A DNA stretch of 64,000 nucleotides from Chaunax sp. Z400 (Eukaryota > Chordata > Actinopteri > Lophiiformes > Chaunacidae): the NCBI GenBank assembly GCA_037577475.1, contig CM075203.1, positions 2,450,001 through 2,514,000 on the forward strand, read 5' to 3'. Below the pieces are notes generated by a model. It saw only the letters and a program-made list of their open reading frames with translations, was not told the origin of the DNA and did not search any database. Shown here piece by piece: positions 1 to 11,900 of the stretch. Position 1 is the stretch's first letter, and each line of letters starts with the position of its first letter. The translations under genes were made by a program, and so were the position numbers.

Positions 1-1116
1 GCTGACTAAGGTTGAGGAGCCATTGTGGGAGAAACCGCTGGGCTGCAGAGGAGTCTGGGAGGTCTGTTTGGAGGCGAGCTTATCTGACACCCTGGAAGTA
101 TGAGAGGAATCATATCATCTTTGTCAGTTAACAGAAAGAAACCCTGACCTTGTTATTTAACTTCACATTTGCAGAAATATTTAAATTTTTTTTGGACTTA
201 CCTTGCGATAATGTCGCTTTCCTTCTCAATGACAACAAGTGCCACAACAAAAACGATGTATATTGTGTATTTGATCCTCATTCTTGGATGTTGCCGCGCT
301 CGGATACGCTTTCACACACTGCTTCTTAATGGGTTCTGCCAATCTTGCGGGTCTCTGCTTCTTAAAGAGCCTTCCAGGTATTTGTATTCCCCATCGTGGG
401 CGATGTTTCATCCTGTAAATGAAAATGAACATCAACCTGTCAGTCACACATTTTGCACGTGTGAGGAGCTGCTCCGGTCTCAATTCTTTCCGTCCACGTT
501 CTTTTACAGTGTTTGTCATAAGTGCTAATGGAAATGGGGAAGTTGACAGCTCATTGTTGAATATTTTTGGACTTCTGCTCTCCTCTTCCTGTATTTGTAC
601 AGCATGAAAATACTGCATCTTAACGAGGTAAAAATAGACAACAGCTGAGCCTGTTGTAGTGGAATATAAGCAACTTCTTCCCACGAGGAAGTCCTTGTAA
701 TCTTTACGTGCACCGGTGCATTCAGGAACATGCCCACCCACCATTTAGGACTATAAGCTGGTGCACATAGAAAAGCAGGGTTTATGAGTCAGTGTGTTGA
801 AGTTATTTAAAGAGTGAGGAGGAAAATCAACTGTAATCGTGCACAATTTTATAATTAAACTTTAATTCCAGCTGCCTGTCTGCACCGGAGTGATAATCCC
901 GCCTCCCACTGATAGATAGCAGAGCAGCCCGAGGTCCAGGCTGCCAGCTACTCCTCCAGTGTCATCACTGGGAGGAGATCTTTACCTCTGTGACATGAGC
1001 TACTGCTACAGTAGGGCATCTGGTGGTGGGCTAACACCTTGCTGCTTCCTCGTAATACAACTTCGTGCTTCTCAAACACTGACTGAGAGGGAAAGCCTGA
1101 ATTGTAGTGTTCAGAG
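1..1116. other. Unassigned sequence at left edge
   Basis: Mixed sequence without a gene I can support. Open frames exist on both strands near 170-745, the longest about 170 codons on the minus strand. They overlap each other, have low-complexity composition and do not resemble a protein family I recognise. No splice-bounded conserved exon was seen. It may be flank or UTR of a gene lying to the left. Confidence 0.5.
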
Positions 1117-1628
1117 CAGTGGCGGATCTAGAATTTTTCTAAATCAGGGGCCATAGAGGGGCCACATTTTTTACAGAGGGGCCAACTATATGTCCAACAT
1201 TCATGCACATTTCCTTATTCAGTAAGATGTATACACAGAATATTTCACCAGTCATTCATTGTTTGCTGTTGGCTCCATAGCTTTTAGTAAAGACACACAT
1301 AATTGAATATATTATGCAAATTGTGCCTTTTTCAACCACATTGTGTACATCAAAAATATGCATTAATGAATATAAATAAATATAAAACATAAGACACTTT
1401 TTTCCAATTATGTAATACATAAAATATTTTTTTTAAATTTTACATTAAAGAAAATACTTATATACTATATTACAGCATACACAACAGTTTAGAGGAGAAA
1501 ACTTGATACAGTCAAGTATTCAAGTTGTAAACAAACAGGAAAAAAAAGACAGACAAGTGACAGGACAGGGGCACTTCAGGGGCCAATTAGATTTTAGGGC
1601 ACTGGCCCCACCCCTGGATCTGCCCCTG
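1117..1628 (+). mobile_element. hAT-like non-autonomous DNA transposon, copy 1
   Basis: A 512-bp element beginning CAGTGGCGGATC and ending GGATCTGCCCCTG, so the ends form an imperfect terminal inverted repeat (reverse complement of the right end is CAGGGGCAGATCC). It is flanked by GTTCAGAG (1109-1116) and GCTCAGAG (1629-1636), an 8-bp target duplication with one mismatch. An 8-bp duplication is typical of the hAT superfamily. The interior is A/T-rich with no transposase frame. The same family recurs at 22557, 40975 and 56216. Confidence 0.8.
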
Positions 1629-1636
1629 GCTCAGAG

Positions 1637-3604
1637 CCAGCAGGTCATTCTGTCCTTCAGTGTGTCTGCAGAGGGCAGGTAGTCAAATTAAGAGAGGATT
1701 TAATGATGCCTATTTGGGAATGTCTCACAAATTCCTGAGAGATTGATAGCACTTTGAAGATAATGACATCTTGGCTCACATCCCTGACTAATCTTCGGAT
1801 TTCGGTGTAATCCTGCGTTACCTTATCTGCCAGTGAAAGGAGTCAAGAACACCGCGAAAAGTAAATGAGACAGCCTTCACCATAATGAACTTGGCAAATG
1901 CTGGGTGTGCCCACAAAAAATGTTAAATGTTCTAAATCCTTGTATCAGGTGTCTGAGTTTGTGAGAGCATTTTGTGTATTGGGATCTGTCAGGTGCTACA
2001 CAAATTAGCCTGAGTGTGTCTGCAGCTTCTTATGGATCATGGTTAAACCATCGCAGGTCCAGCCTCGGTGAGGTGACACATTAGTGAAACTGTTGCTTTT
2101 AATCAGCAGAGCCACAAGCAACACACGAACCTTTAAACTCACTACAGCAAGGTGTTCGTGTGTTTGAAGTCCACTTCTCACATCCTCTCACATCCATGCG
2201 ACTCAAGTCCCGGGCCTAAATGCAGGGAATGGTTGGACACTGCCTGCGAAATTCTCCGAGAGGAATGGGAAGTTTTGACTTCCAATAGAGAGCACTGTTA
2301 GTGAAAAGGCCTGTGCACTGAGCCGTGCTTTCACCAGGAGGAAAAACCAGCTCTGTCTTGCACCACCCTGCCGCATGCCACAACCACAAAGGTCTCTTTA
2401 CTCAGGAGTGACTCTAAAACTCTCCTTTGGGCTGAGACTGCAGAACATAAACTCCCAGGTCATTCACACGTCATGGGGTCAATGACTAAACCCCTCGGAT
2501 GGTGGTCGGCTGCATCACAGGAGTCCTTAAAAGAACAGTTCAGCCAAAGTTTCTCCTAGTCCAGGACACACAGTTCTCCTAAACCAGTGAGGAAGACTGA
2601 GACTTCATGTACATGTAAAGATTTCTTACAGGCCACACTGCATAATCCAAATCTCCAAAGGCCCTGAGATCCCTTATTTATTTGAAAGGATGTGATTTAC
2701 ACCTTTTTTTAAAGCTGAAATCTTCCCTATAGCTTGTGAGCTAAAACATTAGCATGCATCTCATGTAAGGTGAGTGCAAGCAACTTCTGGGAGGCTGCAG
2801 TAAACACTAAGGTTTAAAGCGATCACAGTCAAGCAGTGCATGGTCACGAATTTGAACATCTTCTTCATTTGTTTCGGAGAATGCATGTGTTTGAACCACA
2901 GAGCCGTGGGACTGAGTGTATCTATAACCTATTTTAGGTCTCACTATATGAGCTTTAGAATAAACAGAAATGATGTCGTCAGCAAATCAAGTGTTCTGAG
3001 CTGGTTTTGTCATTTCTCTGGTAAATTAGATGTACACCAGCTTATTGCATCTGCTGTGTAAAGTAAAACATACATGAGCAGACGTTCTCACAAACCACCG
3101 AGGCATGTGACACATTCGATCATCTGCTCATAACAAAACCGCCGCAGCACCATTTATCATCTCGCTACAATTGGTTTTTATAGCTGCTTTTATTTGATAT
3201 CAAATCTTATGTAAAGATAAATTAAACACCACCAAGACAAACCCCACTTTGTCTGAGATACTGCAGGCGGAGCTCTGGATTACTGATCGCATTTATAGAA
3301 TATCCCACCCCAATCTCATTTAATTTGTGGCCAGCAGGTAAAAGGATCGTCTCTTCCTGTTTGAAGGTCTGGGAAATGTAAGAGTGACAGTTTAACAAGT
3401 TTAACATTAGCTCTGTTCCAGGCTAAGCATTATCAAATATGAACATGGCCCTATGAACAGCTAACATTACCTGACAGAAGCTCACAACAACATTTGCTAG
3501 CAATCGTGTTAATTTCATTACTGAAAACTATGATGAAAAATGTTTGTTGATCCACAAAAAGAGGAGACAAAATATTATGGCCTATTTTTTTTTCTAAATT
3601 ACAG
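1637..3604. other. Intergenic sequence, no gene seen
   Basis: About 2 kb without a supported exon, RNA gene or well-formed repeat. Short open frames near 2840-3061 and 3222-3407 have no recognisable protein similarity or splice context. I see nothing specific here. Confidence 0.5.
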
Positions 3605-3857
3605 GGCTGGCTGAGGCGGGATCCTGGCCCCTCGGGGTCGGGCACACCACCCGCCTGTCTCGTCTGCTCCGTCGGGGAGGTGGAGCGGGAGCATGTGTGA
3701 TGGGACCTAAAAGATGGTTAGGGACCATCTAGTAGCTGGTTCCCTCTGAAGTTTCCCTCAGGATAGCTGGAGCTCAGAGTCTAAAGTTTTATCTGGTAAA
3801 GTGATCAATCGATCGATCAAATGATATCAACCTATTCTCAACATTAAATGGGTAAAA
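3605..3857 (+). pseudogene. 28S ribosomal RNA fragment, decayed and internally deleted
   Basis: Two stretches read as eukaryotic large-subunit rRNA. At about 3605-3718 is the GC-rich stretch around GGGGAGGTGGAGC and GGGACCTAAAAGATGG (28S has GGACCCGAAAGATGG). At about 3722-3857 is the stretch with ACCATCTAGTAGCTGGTTCC, GAAGTTTCCCTCAGGATAGC and, further on, CAACCTATTCTCAACATTAA and AAATGGGTAA. In intact 28S roughly 120 nt separate the two, covering the GAACTATGCCTGGGC stretch, and they are missing here. Many substitutions, including a GATCAATCGATCGATCAA insert-like patch, show that it is not functional. It is an isolated copy in intergenic DNA with no 18S, 5.8S or spacer beside it. Confidence 0.85.
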
Positions 3858-6000
3858 CATTGGCTTTGTCTCTACAAGATGACTGAAATGTTAACATTAA
3901 CCTGGTATCTTTAGGAAAGACTAAAATCAACACTTTCATTGATGAAATCAAACATAAATTATAGTGAAATGCAGAACAATACGAAGTTGCTACAGAGAAT
4001 GGCTTTAATGTCATGAAAACATGCAGACATTAAAGTAAAAATTGTTTTGAGTAATGGGGGCCTGGGCCCCGGTAGAGTTATATCTCTATCAACGCCTCTG
4101 GCTGTCATGATATGAGCGTAAATCCTTAAAGTTTGCAGCACCTCTTGCCATTCATTTCTAATCTGCAGTAACAGAAACCTCCAGTACCCAGTTTATGTAA
4201 TCTCTGACAAGCAGGCAGTTAATTTTAAAGGTCAAAGGGACAAAGTGGCCAAAGTGAAGTCATGCTGTCTTAATGAAAAGACCAAGAAACGTCACTTTCC
4301 TTGATTTTTAGGCGAGAGCAACAATAGTTTTACACTGGTTTAAAGAGTGTTATCACAGCTCAGTCCTCCCATGACATATTATTAGTGTCTATTATTTATA
4401 AGGACCACTTTGTCCGCTATAAATACCCACCATCATGATGAATGAAGGCATCCTCGCTGCGGTTGAAGGTGATCAGCCTTTCCTCAAACTCCGGATAGAA
4501 ATTAATTCCATTACTTCCTAAGACTACTTCACTTGTTTGAGGAAAAAGGAGGCAACCCGACGCTTGTAGTGAGAGAAACCTGCGGATTAGATGGAACCAT
4601 GTTTGACGAGGCTGGATGTCGACTGTGTGCAACAGTTTCGACTCAGTGACTTACATTATAAAGTTAAGTCCAAGGAGGTGCAGGAGGGGCGGGGGTGGAA
4701 GGGGGGGAGGTCACGACAGGAGGCGCACCGCTACCTCCCTTCACAGACTCTATCTGTAATGATATAAAGCAACAACAACAAAAAACAACTTTATACACAT
4801 GAACCACATGGGAAACAGTGTTACGGTAAACAACGAGGTGCTGGGCTGATATTGGTTTTATATGTTGCTGTTATTTTGGCCTATTTTTTTCTTTTAAGTC
4901 GCCAAATTATTGAGTTGTAGACGCAATAAAAAAAAGCAAGCACGCCACCTTGTGGTGAAAGACAGCATGTGCATCAACTTTTACCGTAGGTGCATAGAAA
5001 ATCATAACAGAACACAGAGTCTACTGGTATGGTTTAATTCAATTAAATCAAAAAGCAAGTCATTCACTCCAGTTCATGGAGAAATCCACTTTTTGCTCGA
5101 CTATGTATTTATTTGACAGCTTTGCAGGTTGAGATTTTGGGGTGCATATACCTCCAGTAAAGCCCAACCGTTCCTTTAAATTAAATCAAACCTTAATCTA
5201 AATTCCAACAAAACATGTGCGCCATCAATATGGCTGTATTTAGGGTAAATATCCACACCTTTATCCTGATGTACTCAAACATTCAGTAGTTTCTTCTTTG
5301 GTACATGCACCACTCTTCCACCAAGTTTCATGAAAATATATCAAGCAGTTTATGCGTATTGATAGAAATGCTGAAAAACAAAGCCCTATTTTGCAATGTT
5401 CAAGGAAGTAATAAAAGAAATAAGAATCAGCCTCTTGATCCAGATCCACTCCAGAATATGATGGGTTCTACCACCAAGTAATTTTGGGGTAATCCCGTTA
5501 ACAGCAGCCTGCCAACAAACCATCAAGTAGATAGAGATAAGTATAATTTCATATTTAGTCTGGAGTATTTAATGTACTGTATTTTAAATGAGCTCTACCT
5601 TGAAATAGAAAGGGTCCAGTGTGAATTATGAGTAGCCTATTCTTACTTTTGATAGGCTACTTTATATGTAAAATAAAACATTGAATGAATGTATATATTT
5701 ATTATTATTATTCATTATTATTATTCATGAAGCTTTCTACACACAACAATCCAGTACAGAAGTGGTGCCTTTTGTTATTTAGAGATTTTTGTTGATTTCA
5801 ATTTCTACAGATTGAATTTAAATCCCAATTTGTGAGTGGGATTTGTTTCCAGGACAATATTTCTTTCACAAAACATTATGTACACATCTCCCATGTACTC
5901 TAGAAAAGCCTTTTGATATTTTGGAATTTTATTTATTAATTAATTTAATGAATTTATTTGTTTATTTGTTTGGTTGTTGGAATTCTTCAGTAAAGGATTA
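3858..6000. other. Intergenic sequence with fish repeat remnants
   Basis: No gene seen. The stretch 4020-4100 ends in GCCTCTG after a CCTGGGCCCCGG core and may be a decayed DNA-transposon end. A remnant of a common fish interspersed repeat lies at about 5240-5470 (entered separately). A short TTA-rich microsatellite is at 5697-5725. Confidence 0.45.
5240..5470. repeat. Fish interspersed-repeat remnant (CAAGTTTCATGAAAAT type)
   Basis: Contains the words CCACCAAGTTTCATGAAAAT, CAGTTTATGCGTA and TGATCCAGATCCA, which recur in a very common fish repeat whose other end reads CCTGCTNACAAACAAACAAAC and CTCCTTGGAGGAG. Related fragments appear here at 10640-10745, 11805-11885, 19370-19600, 19735-19860 and 38760-38840. 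Family assignment needs a repeat library; the call rests on recurrence of these words in the window and on general familiarity. Confidence 0.45.
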
Positions 6001-6151
6001 TGAAAGCCGCTTTCAGGACTACAATTCCCATCAAACGTGTCGCGTGTTGATGACGCACTAACAGGGAACATTCACGAAAGTTGGAAAACAATTGCGTCAG
6101 AAACTTGCGCACTTGTTATTACAAAGGTGAACGACTAACGTCTCTCTCTCG
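6000..6151 (+). promoter_or_regulatory. ghitm: ghitm promoter and first (untranslated) exon
   Basis: ACTACAATTCCCATCA at 6018-6033 matches the core of the ZNF143 (SBS/Staf) element ACTACAATTCCCAGC, a hallmark of vertebrate housekeeping promoters. It is followed by a CRE/ATF-like TGACGCA at 6051-6057. There is no TATA box. A consensus donor (GGTATGTCAC) begins at 6152, giving a probable untranslated first exon that ends at 6151 and splices to a second exon holding the start codon at 6550. The exact transcription start cannot be read from sequence. Confidence 0.6.
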
Positions 6152-6549
6152 GTATGTCACGTTAATTTTGTCTTAAGTTCTTTGAAATAACATGTCATAC
6201 TTTAGAAAATACATTTTAATGCTTATACGTATTTGAGTTGTTAAGACTAAACAACATGTTACCGGTAGTCTCCAAAGACTTCGTAAGGAAATGATTATGT
6301 TACGCAGCTATGTCTTGCTAGCTTACGTTAGCTAGCTAGCTTAGCTTAGGTAATTGACGTAACATGTAGCGGTGTTAAACTTTGTGTCACTGTAATAATG
6401 TGCTGTAATTTATCACCTGACTGGCTTTGTGACTAATTGTAACTAATATTAAACGGTATTCACACATTAAGTCTGACGCCGGTCTGTCAGTCATTGAAGC
6501 TCTGTTCATCTATCCTGTCAGACTGATACAGAATAATATCACTACGACC

Positions 6550-9500
6550 ATGCTGGTGGCGAGGCTGACGTGCCTGAGGAGTCTCCCTCTCGCCGGGCTC
6601 CGTCCTGTGCTGTCACAGGGCTCCCTGGTCCTGAGAGCACCCACCCTGAAGGCCTGTCCACCCCTGCTCAGGCCCCAGCAGGTACTGTAAGGTTAAGACC
6701 AGCATCATGGCTCTTTCTCCCGGCTTATTGATTCACTTTTCATTCTGAACACACCGGAACCAGAAGCACCATAACTAGTAACACATTTACTAAGACTAGA
6801 CGAGGTTAGAAGATACTGTTTGTCATCTTGGGTTAGAGGTTATTCAAATACACACAAGGTTATATCATATAGTAGGCACTGACTGTAAAAGAAACTATCT
6901 TCTCTTAACTTTGTATATGATATAATAAGCCTCAAATGTTTTTTAACACATCCAAGTTCATGTTTCCTGTTCAATACTTATTCTGAAATTGTGCCTGATT
7001 TTTTCATCTGTATCGTTTGTTGATGAATTGGGACAGAAACAGTCTAAATGACAGAGAATCCAGCATCTACATTTCATAATATAAAACGTGAGATTCTTCG
7101 AAGTAGGTGAAAGAGCAAAGTAATAAAAGAAAATTAACAGTAGAGTGACCGACAGGCGAGGGAACTGCAGCCTGATAGTCAGAATGAATGGCAAGACTAA
7201 ATCAAAGATGTCAGCATCAGTTTAGAGGTGTGACACAAGATCCCCCATCAGAAATGATCAAATGGAATATTGACACTTAACCAGTACAACAGGTGGATCT
7301 GCATTGAATGCATCCATGTTTCTCACTCCCTGATGGTTTTCAGGTTTGATTGATGATACCAGGCGGGAAATAGTAGCATTTAAATTCAGTTTTGTGTAAA
7401 GTTTGTATTTTTTTCCACCAGGGTTTTTCCTCTAAGGCCAGATTCGGTTTCCGCCGCGGGAGGACAACCAAAGACCAACTCAAAGAAGCTGCCTTTGAGC
7501 CAGCAACCGACACCGCCATTAAAAGTAATCACTATGACACATATAAATATACTAGTGATATGCATTTGATGGATATATTAATTGTGAAATTGTGTTTATT
7601 TGTACCGCTTATCCAGTGTTTTAGGTTTAATACATGGTGTAATGGAAAACATTTTAAAGTTTCTCTACAATAATAGCCGTTGTGCTTAACAGTTGACAGC
7701 ATGGGAAGAATGATCCTGGCTGGAGGTGCAGTCGTCGGCCTTGGAGCTCTGTGCTACTACGGACTCGGCATGTCCAATGAAATCGGTGCCATTGAGAAAT
7801 CAATGTGAGTACTGTACCGGCAGCTTTTTCATTTCATTTGAAGCACAGAGAAAAAGCTTTTCTCTTGTACTTTCTGTGATCTCCATATTGAACCCGTCTC
7901 TTCCCTCTCTTTGCAGGATCTGGCCTCAGTATGTGAAGGACAGGATCCACTCCACCTACTTGTACTTTGCAGGCAGTGTTGGGCTGACGGCTTTGTCAGC
8001 CGTAGCAGTGAGCAGGGCCCCGGCACTCATGGGTCTGATGATGAGAGGATCCTGGCTGGTAAGCGTTATGAGTACCCAACAGATACTGATGTGTGTTTTT
8101 TAGGTCCGTACTGCAACAACCTATTCCCTCCTGTTTGTCATCAGCCTTCATCTCTTCAGTTGTGTGTGAATCAAGTAGCAGTGTGTGACACTGATGGTCA
8201 GATTCCCTCCGTTTATACGACTTGATTCTCACACCCTAAGTGTGATTCATGTGAATGTTTTTGTTCTTTGGTACTGGTTTAGTAATAACTGTACTTATCA
8301 ATAGAAACAGTTTGGGTGTATTTACAGATTATGATTATGATTTCCTCATGTTTTTTTGTAATCTAGGCTATTGGAGCAACATTTGCAGCAATGATTGGGG
8401 CTGGGATGCTGGTCAGGTCCATTTCATATGAGCACAGCCCAGTTCCCAAACACCTCGCCTGGATGCTCCATGCAGGTTTGGAAGCTGTTGTCCCAATAAT
8501 CTCTGTTATTTGACATGTAGTTGCCTCAGTTGAACAGTAGAGGACACTCATGTAAAGGCTGAGAGAGGAAACAGCTGCATTTGTATTTAAAACTTGCACA
8601 GATTATCTAGATGTTTGCTATAGATCTGTCGTTGTGGTCTGATTTGTTTGCAGTAACTAGTTGTGTGTGTGCTTTATGTAGGTGTGATGGGTGCTGTCAT
8701 TGCTCCCCTTACCCTCCTGGGAGGACCTCTGATGATCAGAGCCGCCTGGTACACAGCAGGCATCGTTGGAGGTCTGTCGACGGTGGCAATGTGTGCCCCG
8801 AGTGAGAAGTTCCTCAATATGGGCGGGCCTTTGGCTGTTGGCTTTGGAGTGGTCTTCGCTTCCTCTATTGGTGAGTATGATGCAGTTTCACCTCATCAGC
8901 ACCGTCTCAGGTGCACTGCAGATTGTATGGAAAGCTAAAATAATGCAAGGACGGTGTTTGGTGTGAATAAATTAGATCCTATTAAGTATGAATGTTATAT
9001 TTATAATCAGAAATAGATCCATGAGGATGAAAGCTGATCAGACACCACATGTACAGAATTTGTTTGGTTTTTTGGTTGTTTTTTTTCTGGTTTGTTTGTC
9101 TGTTCTTCAGCATGAGATTTGATGGAAAGATGGAGCATAGGTAGATACTGTTTTTTTCTGGTATGGGGAGAAACAAAACAGGGGAAGTAGTAACCACACA
9201 GTTAGCTAATTGGTTGTGTTGGGGCTCCTGCTAACAAGCTACCTGATGCTAGCTCTCTCCACCCTTCGGTTTGCATGAAATTAAACCAGTTTAAACTCAT
9301 TCACTGGACCAGCCTACTAGATACAGTTTATATTAAGATAAGCAGCTAATTAATAATCATTTTAATAATTAAGGTCTGTACTTGTCAGTCTCGCAGTAAA
9401 TGTTTTGTCGTCATCTGCAGGATCAATGTTCCTGCCGCCCACCTCAACGTTTGGAGCAGGCCTGTACTCCGTGGCCATCTATGGAGGCCTGGTCCTGTTC

Positions 9501-9769
9501 AGCATGTTCCTCCTTTATGATACACAGAAGGTCATCAAGAGGGCGGAGACTCACCCGCTCTATGGTGTACAGAAATATGACCCCATTAACGCGTAAGTCA
9601 CTCCTAGAAACACTGAAAGTCCACTTTACACGTCTCTGCAGACTTGTGTTAGTTATGTACTTACACTCAGGTATCTTACAGGTGTATGGGGATTTACATG
9701 GACACACTGAATATCTTCATGAGGCTGGTGATGATTCTGGCCAACGGTGGCAGTGGCAGAAAGAAGTAA
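6550..9769 (+). CDS. ghitm: Growth hormone-inducible transmembrane protein (TMBIM5/MICS1), complete
   Basis: Eight coding exons: 6550-6681, 7422-7524, 7693-7804, 7917-8058, 8367-8475, 8682-8870, 9421-9592, 9682-9769. They total 1,047 nt and 348 residues (human about 345), all in phase with GT-AG introns. The N-terminus (MLVARLTCLRSLPLAG...) is a basic, Ser/Leu-rich mitochondrial presequence followed by the RIG/RFGFRRGRT-type linker. The Bax-inhibitor-1-like body follows, with several hydrophobic helices and the family words GLGALCYYGLG, IWPQYVKDRIHST, AAWYTAGIVGGLS, SEKFLNMG, FSMFLLYDTQKV and VQKYDPIN. The tail ends GGSGRKK. Family knowledge: an inner-mitochondrial-membrane protein needed for cristae organisation and cytochrome c retention, also reported as a Ca2+/H+ exchanger. 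The start is the first ATG of the spliced second exon. A polyadenylation signal AATAAA is at 9883. Nothing is broken or missing. Confidence 0.96.
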
Positions 9770-10619
9770 ACAGCAGCATTCTGACCAAAAGCTTCACTTT
9801 TACCTTCCACAAAGCTAAACAGTCGTGTTTTATTTCTAGCATCATAAGCCAGGTGGCATCTCTTAGTCTCATCTAACTGGTAAATAAACATGATGGCTTT
9901 GTAAGCGTGCGAAGAAGAGGATCGTACAGACAAAATGACAACTCTTAACCTTGACTGTGGAAGTATGGGGTTTATCCTGGGGGGTTACAGATGGGTGAGA
10001 TCTACCTGTCAGCATCACTTACCTGCCTCAGATGTCCTTTGTTTTCTTTATATTTTATATTTATTTCCACTCGATGGTGTTTCTGTTTCTGTAAGAATGG
10101 AAGTTCAGGAGTGTGTGGTATGTGCTACAGAAATGCTACGTCAAATGCTAATTCACAGTACAATTACTATGTTGTATGCACTGCTAGGATGGGTTAAAGA
10201 GGTCGGCACTAGTTCATATATTTCTGGAAAAAAACTATTTTAAAACAGTGGAATCCCTAAATAAACAAGTCAGAAGTGATGCATCATCTCAGATGTTGTT
10301 TTTGTGTCAGTCTTTTCCAAATCAGTTACTAAAGTAATCCAGAAGAGAATAAATCACGATTCCTGATACACTCCTACATTTAAGAATGAAACACCAGGTT
10401 ATAGGGGTTTATACCATGATTTGTGTCCCTATGGTGAGAAACTTCACTTCTAAAGAAAAATACACAACTTTACAAACTATTGATAACTTTCAATTCTTAA
10501 AAAAGTTGGGACAGTGTGTAAAATGTAAATAAAAGCAGAATGCATGATTTGCAAATAGTGATCAGTAGTTCTTGCATATTTAGGGAAATGTTTTAAAAAA
10601 ATCATCAATGTTTGGCCTC

Positions 10620-10745
10620 CATCATCAATGTTTAAACTGAACTGAACTGTTTAAACCAACAGGTTTCATGGAAATCCATCCAGTAGTTTTTACATAATCT
10701 GGCTAAAAAATACTGGATGGAAAAAATTGCTTGGCCCATGGTTGA
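10620..10745. repeat. Fish interspersed-repeat remnant
   Basis: Reads AACAGGTTTCATGGAAATCC, then ATCCAGTAGTTTTTACATAA, then CTGGATGG, the same word set as the repeat fragments near 5300 and 17215. Short and decayed; the family is not determined. Confidence 0.4.
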
Positions 10746-11375
10746 TGTCTTCAGGTGCATTATATAATAAATATACTCTCTTAACTTTTCGAGCAACAGC
10801 TAAGATGACTTGTGAGGATTTTCTAAATCCTCCATCCTCTCACTGCTGCCACTAAACAAGGCAAAACTTGCATATTTTACCATTTGTCACCCATACTGTC
10901 GGCACCTGTGACCAGACTGAGGGTCCACCTTGTATTTGCCAATAAACAAATGTGTAGTGTGTGTGTGTGTAGCAGCAGATGACAAAGGCTTAGTGTAGTA
11001 ATCCTCTTGTCCACCATCTGGCTGCTCCTCTAAAATTAAACCTCTAAACCAGGCCACTTGTAACAGATGCTAACATCTGTAAATGTGCAGGTGCTTCATT
11101 AAAGCACGCACACGTGTGCCAACGCAGCTGCCGGGCCGTGTTTCAGTCTCTCAGATCATGCTCACGTTTAGGACACGTATGAATCACATGTAGCTGTGTA
11201 TCGAAAAATTCCTGCAGATGGGAGGATAAAGAGGGCGATAATGGATGAGATTGGGGGAAAAGCTTCAGCATGTGGCGATCTGGCATTACTGGGGATAAAA
11301 GGTGCCCTCTGTCATTTTCAGATTGATGACCAATATTTGGTTGGAGCCCAAGGTTTTTACTGCTTATCATAGGCT

Positions 11376-11380
<5 letters not shown>

Positions 11381-11460
<80 letters not shown>
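11381..11460. repeat. (TG)40 dinucleotide microsatellite
   Basis: Eighty bases of uninterrupted alternating T and G between ghitm and cdhr1. Such purine-pyrimidine alternation can adopt Z-DNA and is expected to be length-polymorphic. Confidence 0.97.
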
Positions 11461-11462
<2 letters not shown>

Positions 11463-11799
11463 AAAGAGAGACTAAAGTTCAGAGTCCATGCAATGGATGG
11501 TTTGCAGTGAAATTTGAACATTCATGATGAAAGTTTTCCCTTATCGGCTCGACTCCCACCCATGGCTGAAGGACGTGGACTGCAGCCTCGGTATATGGGG
11601 TCCACGCTCTACCAACTTAGCTTTTAAAACCCTTTTAAGGTTTTTAATATTAGAGTGGTCTGGTGTTAATTTGCACTTTAATATTCGAAGTTATACAGTA
11701 TACCATGTGGCGTATTGAATGTAGTGAACTGGAAAGTAATAAATAAAATGGTAAACAATGCATTTACTGTAAACAAGTTAACCTTTTAAAAAAAACATT

Positions 11800-11900
11800 C
11801 ATTCTTTTTGTGTTATCCTGCTGACAAACAAACAAACAAACAACAGAAGCCAGTGAAAAAAAATCTCCTTGGAGGAGATTTAAAAAAAAAAATAAAGTAA
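11800..11900 (+). repeat. 3' end of a fish interspersed repeat
   Basis: Contains ATCCTGCTGACAAACAAACA followed by further CAAA units and CTCCTTGGAGGAGATTT with a poly(A)-like stretch. This is the tail structure shared by many fish copies of the repeat seen near 5300 and 38800. Confidence 0.45.

Noticed and set aside
226..744. Minus-strand open frame of about 172 codons near the left edge, with an overlapping plus-strand frame
   Set aside because: No family resemblance, no domain or splice context, and composition like random sequence.
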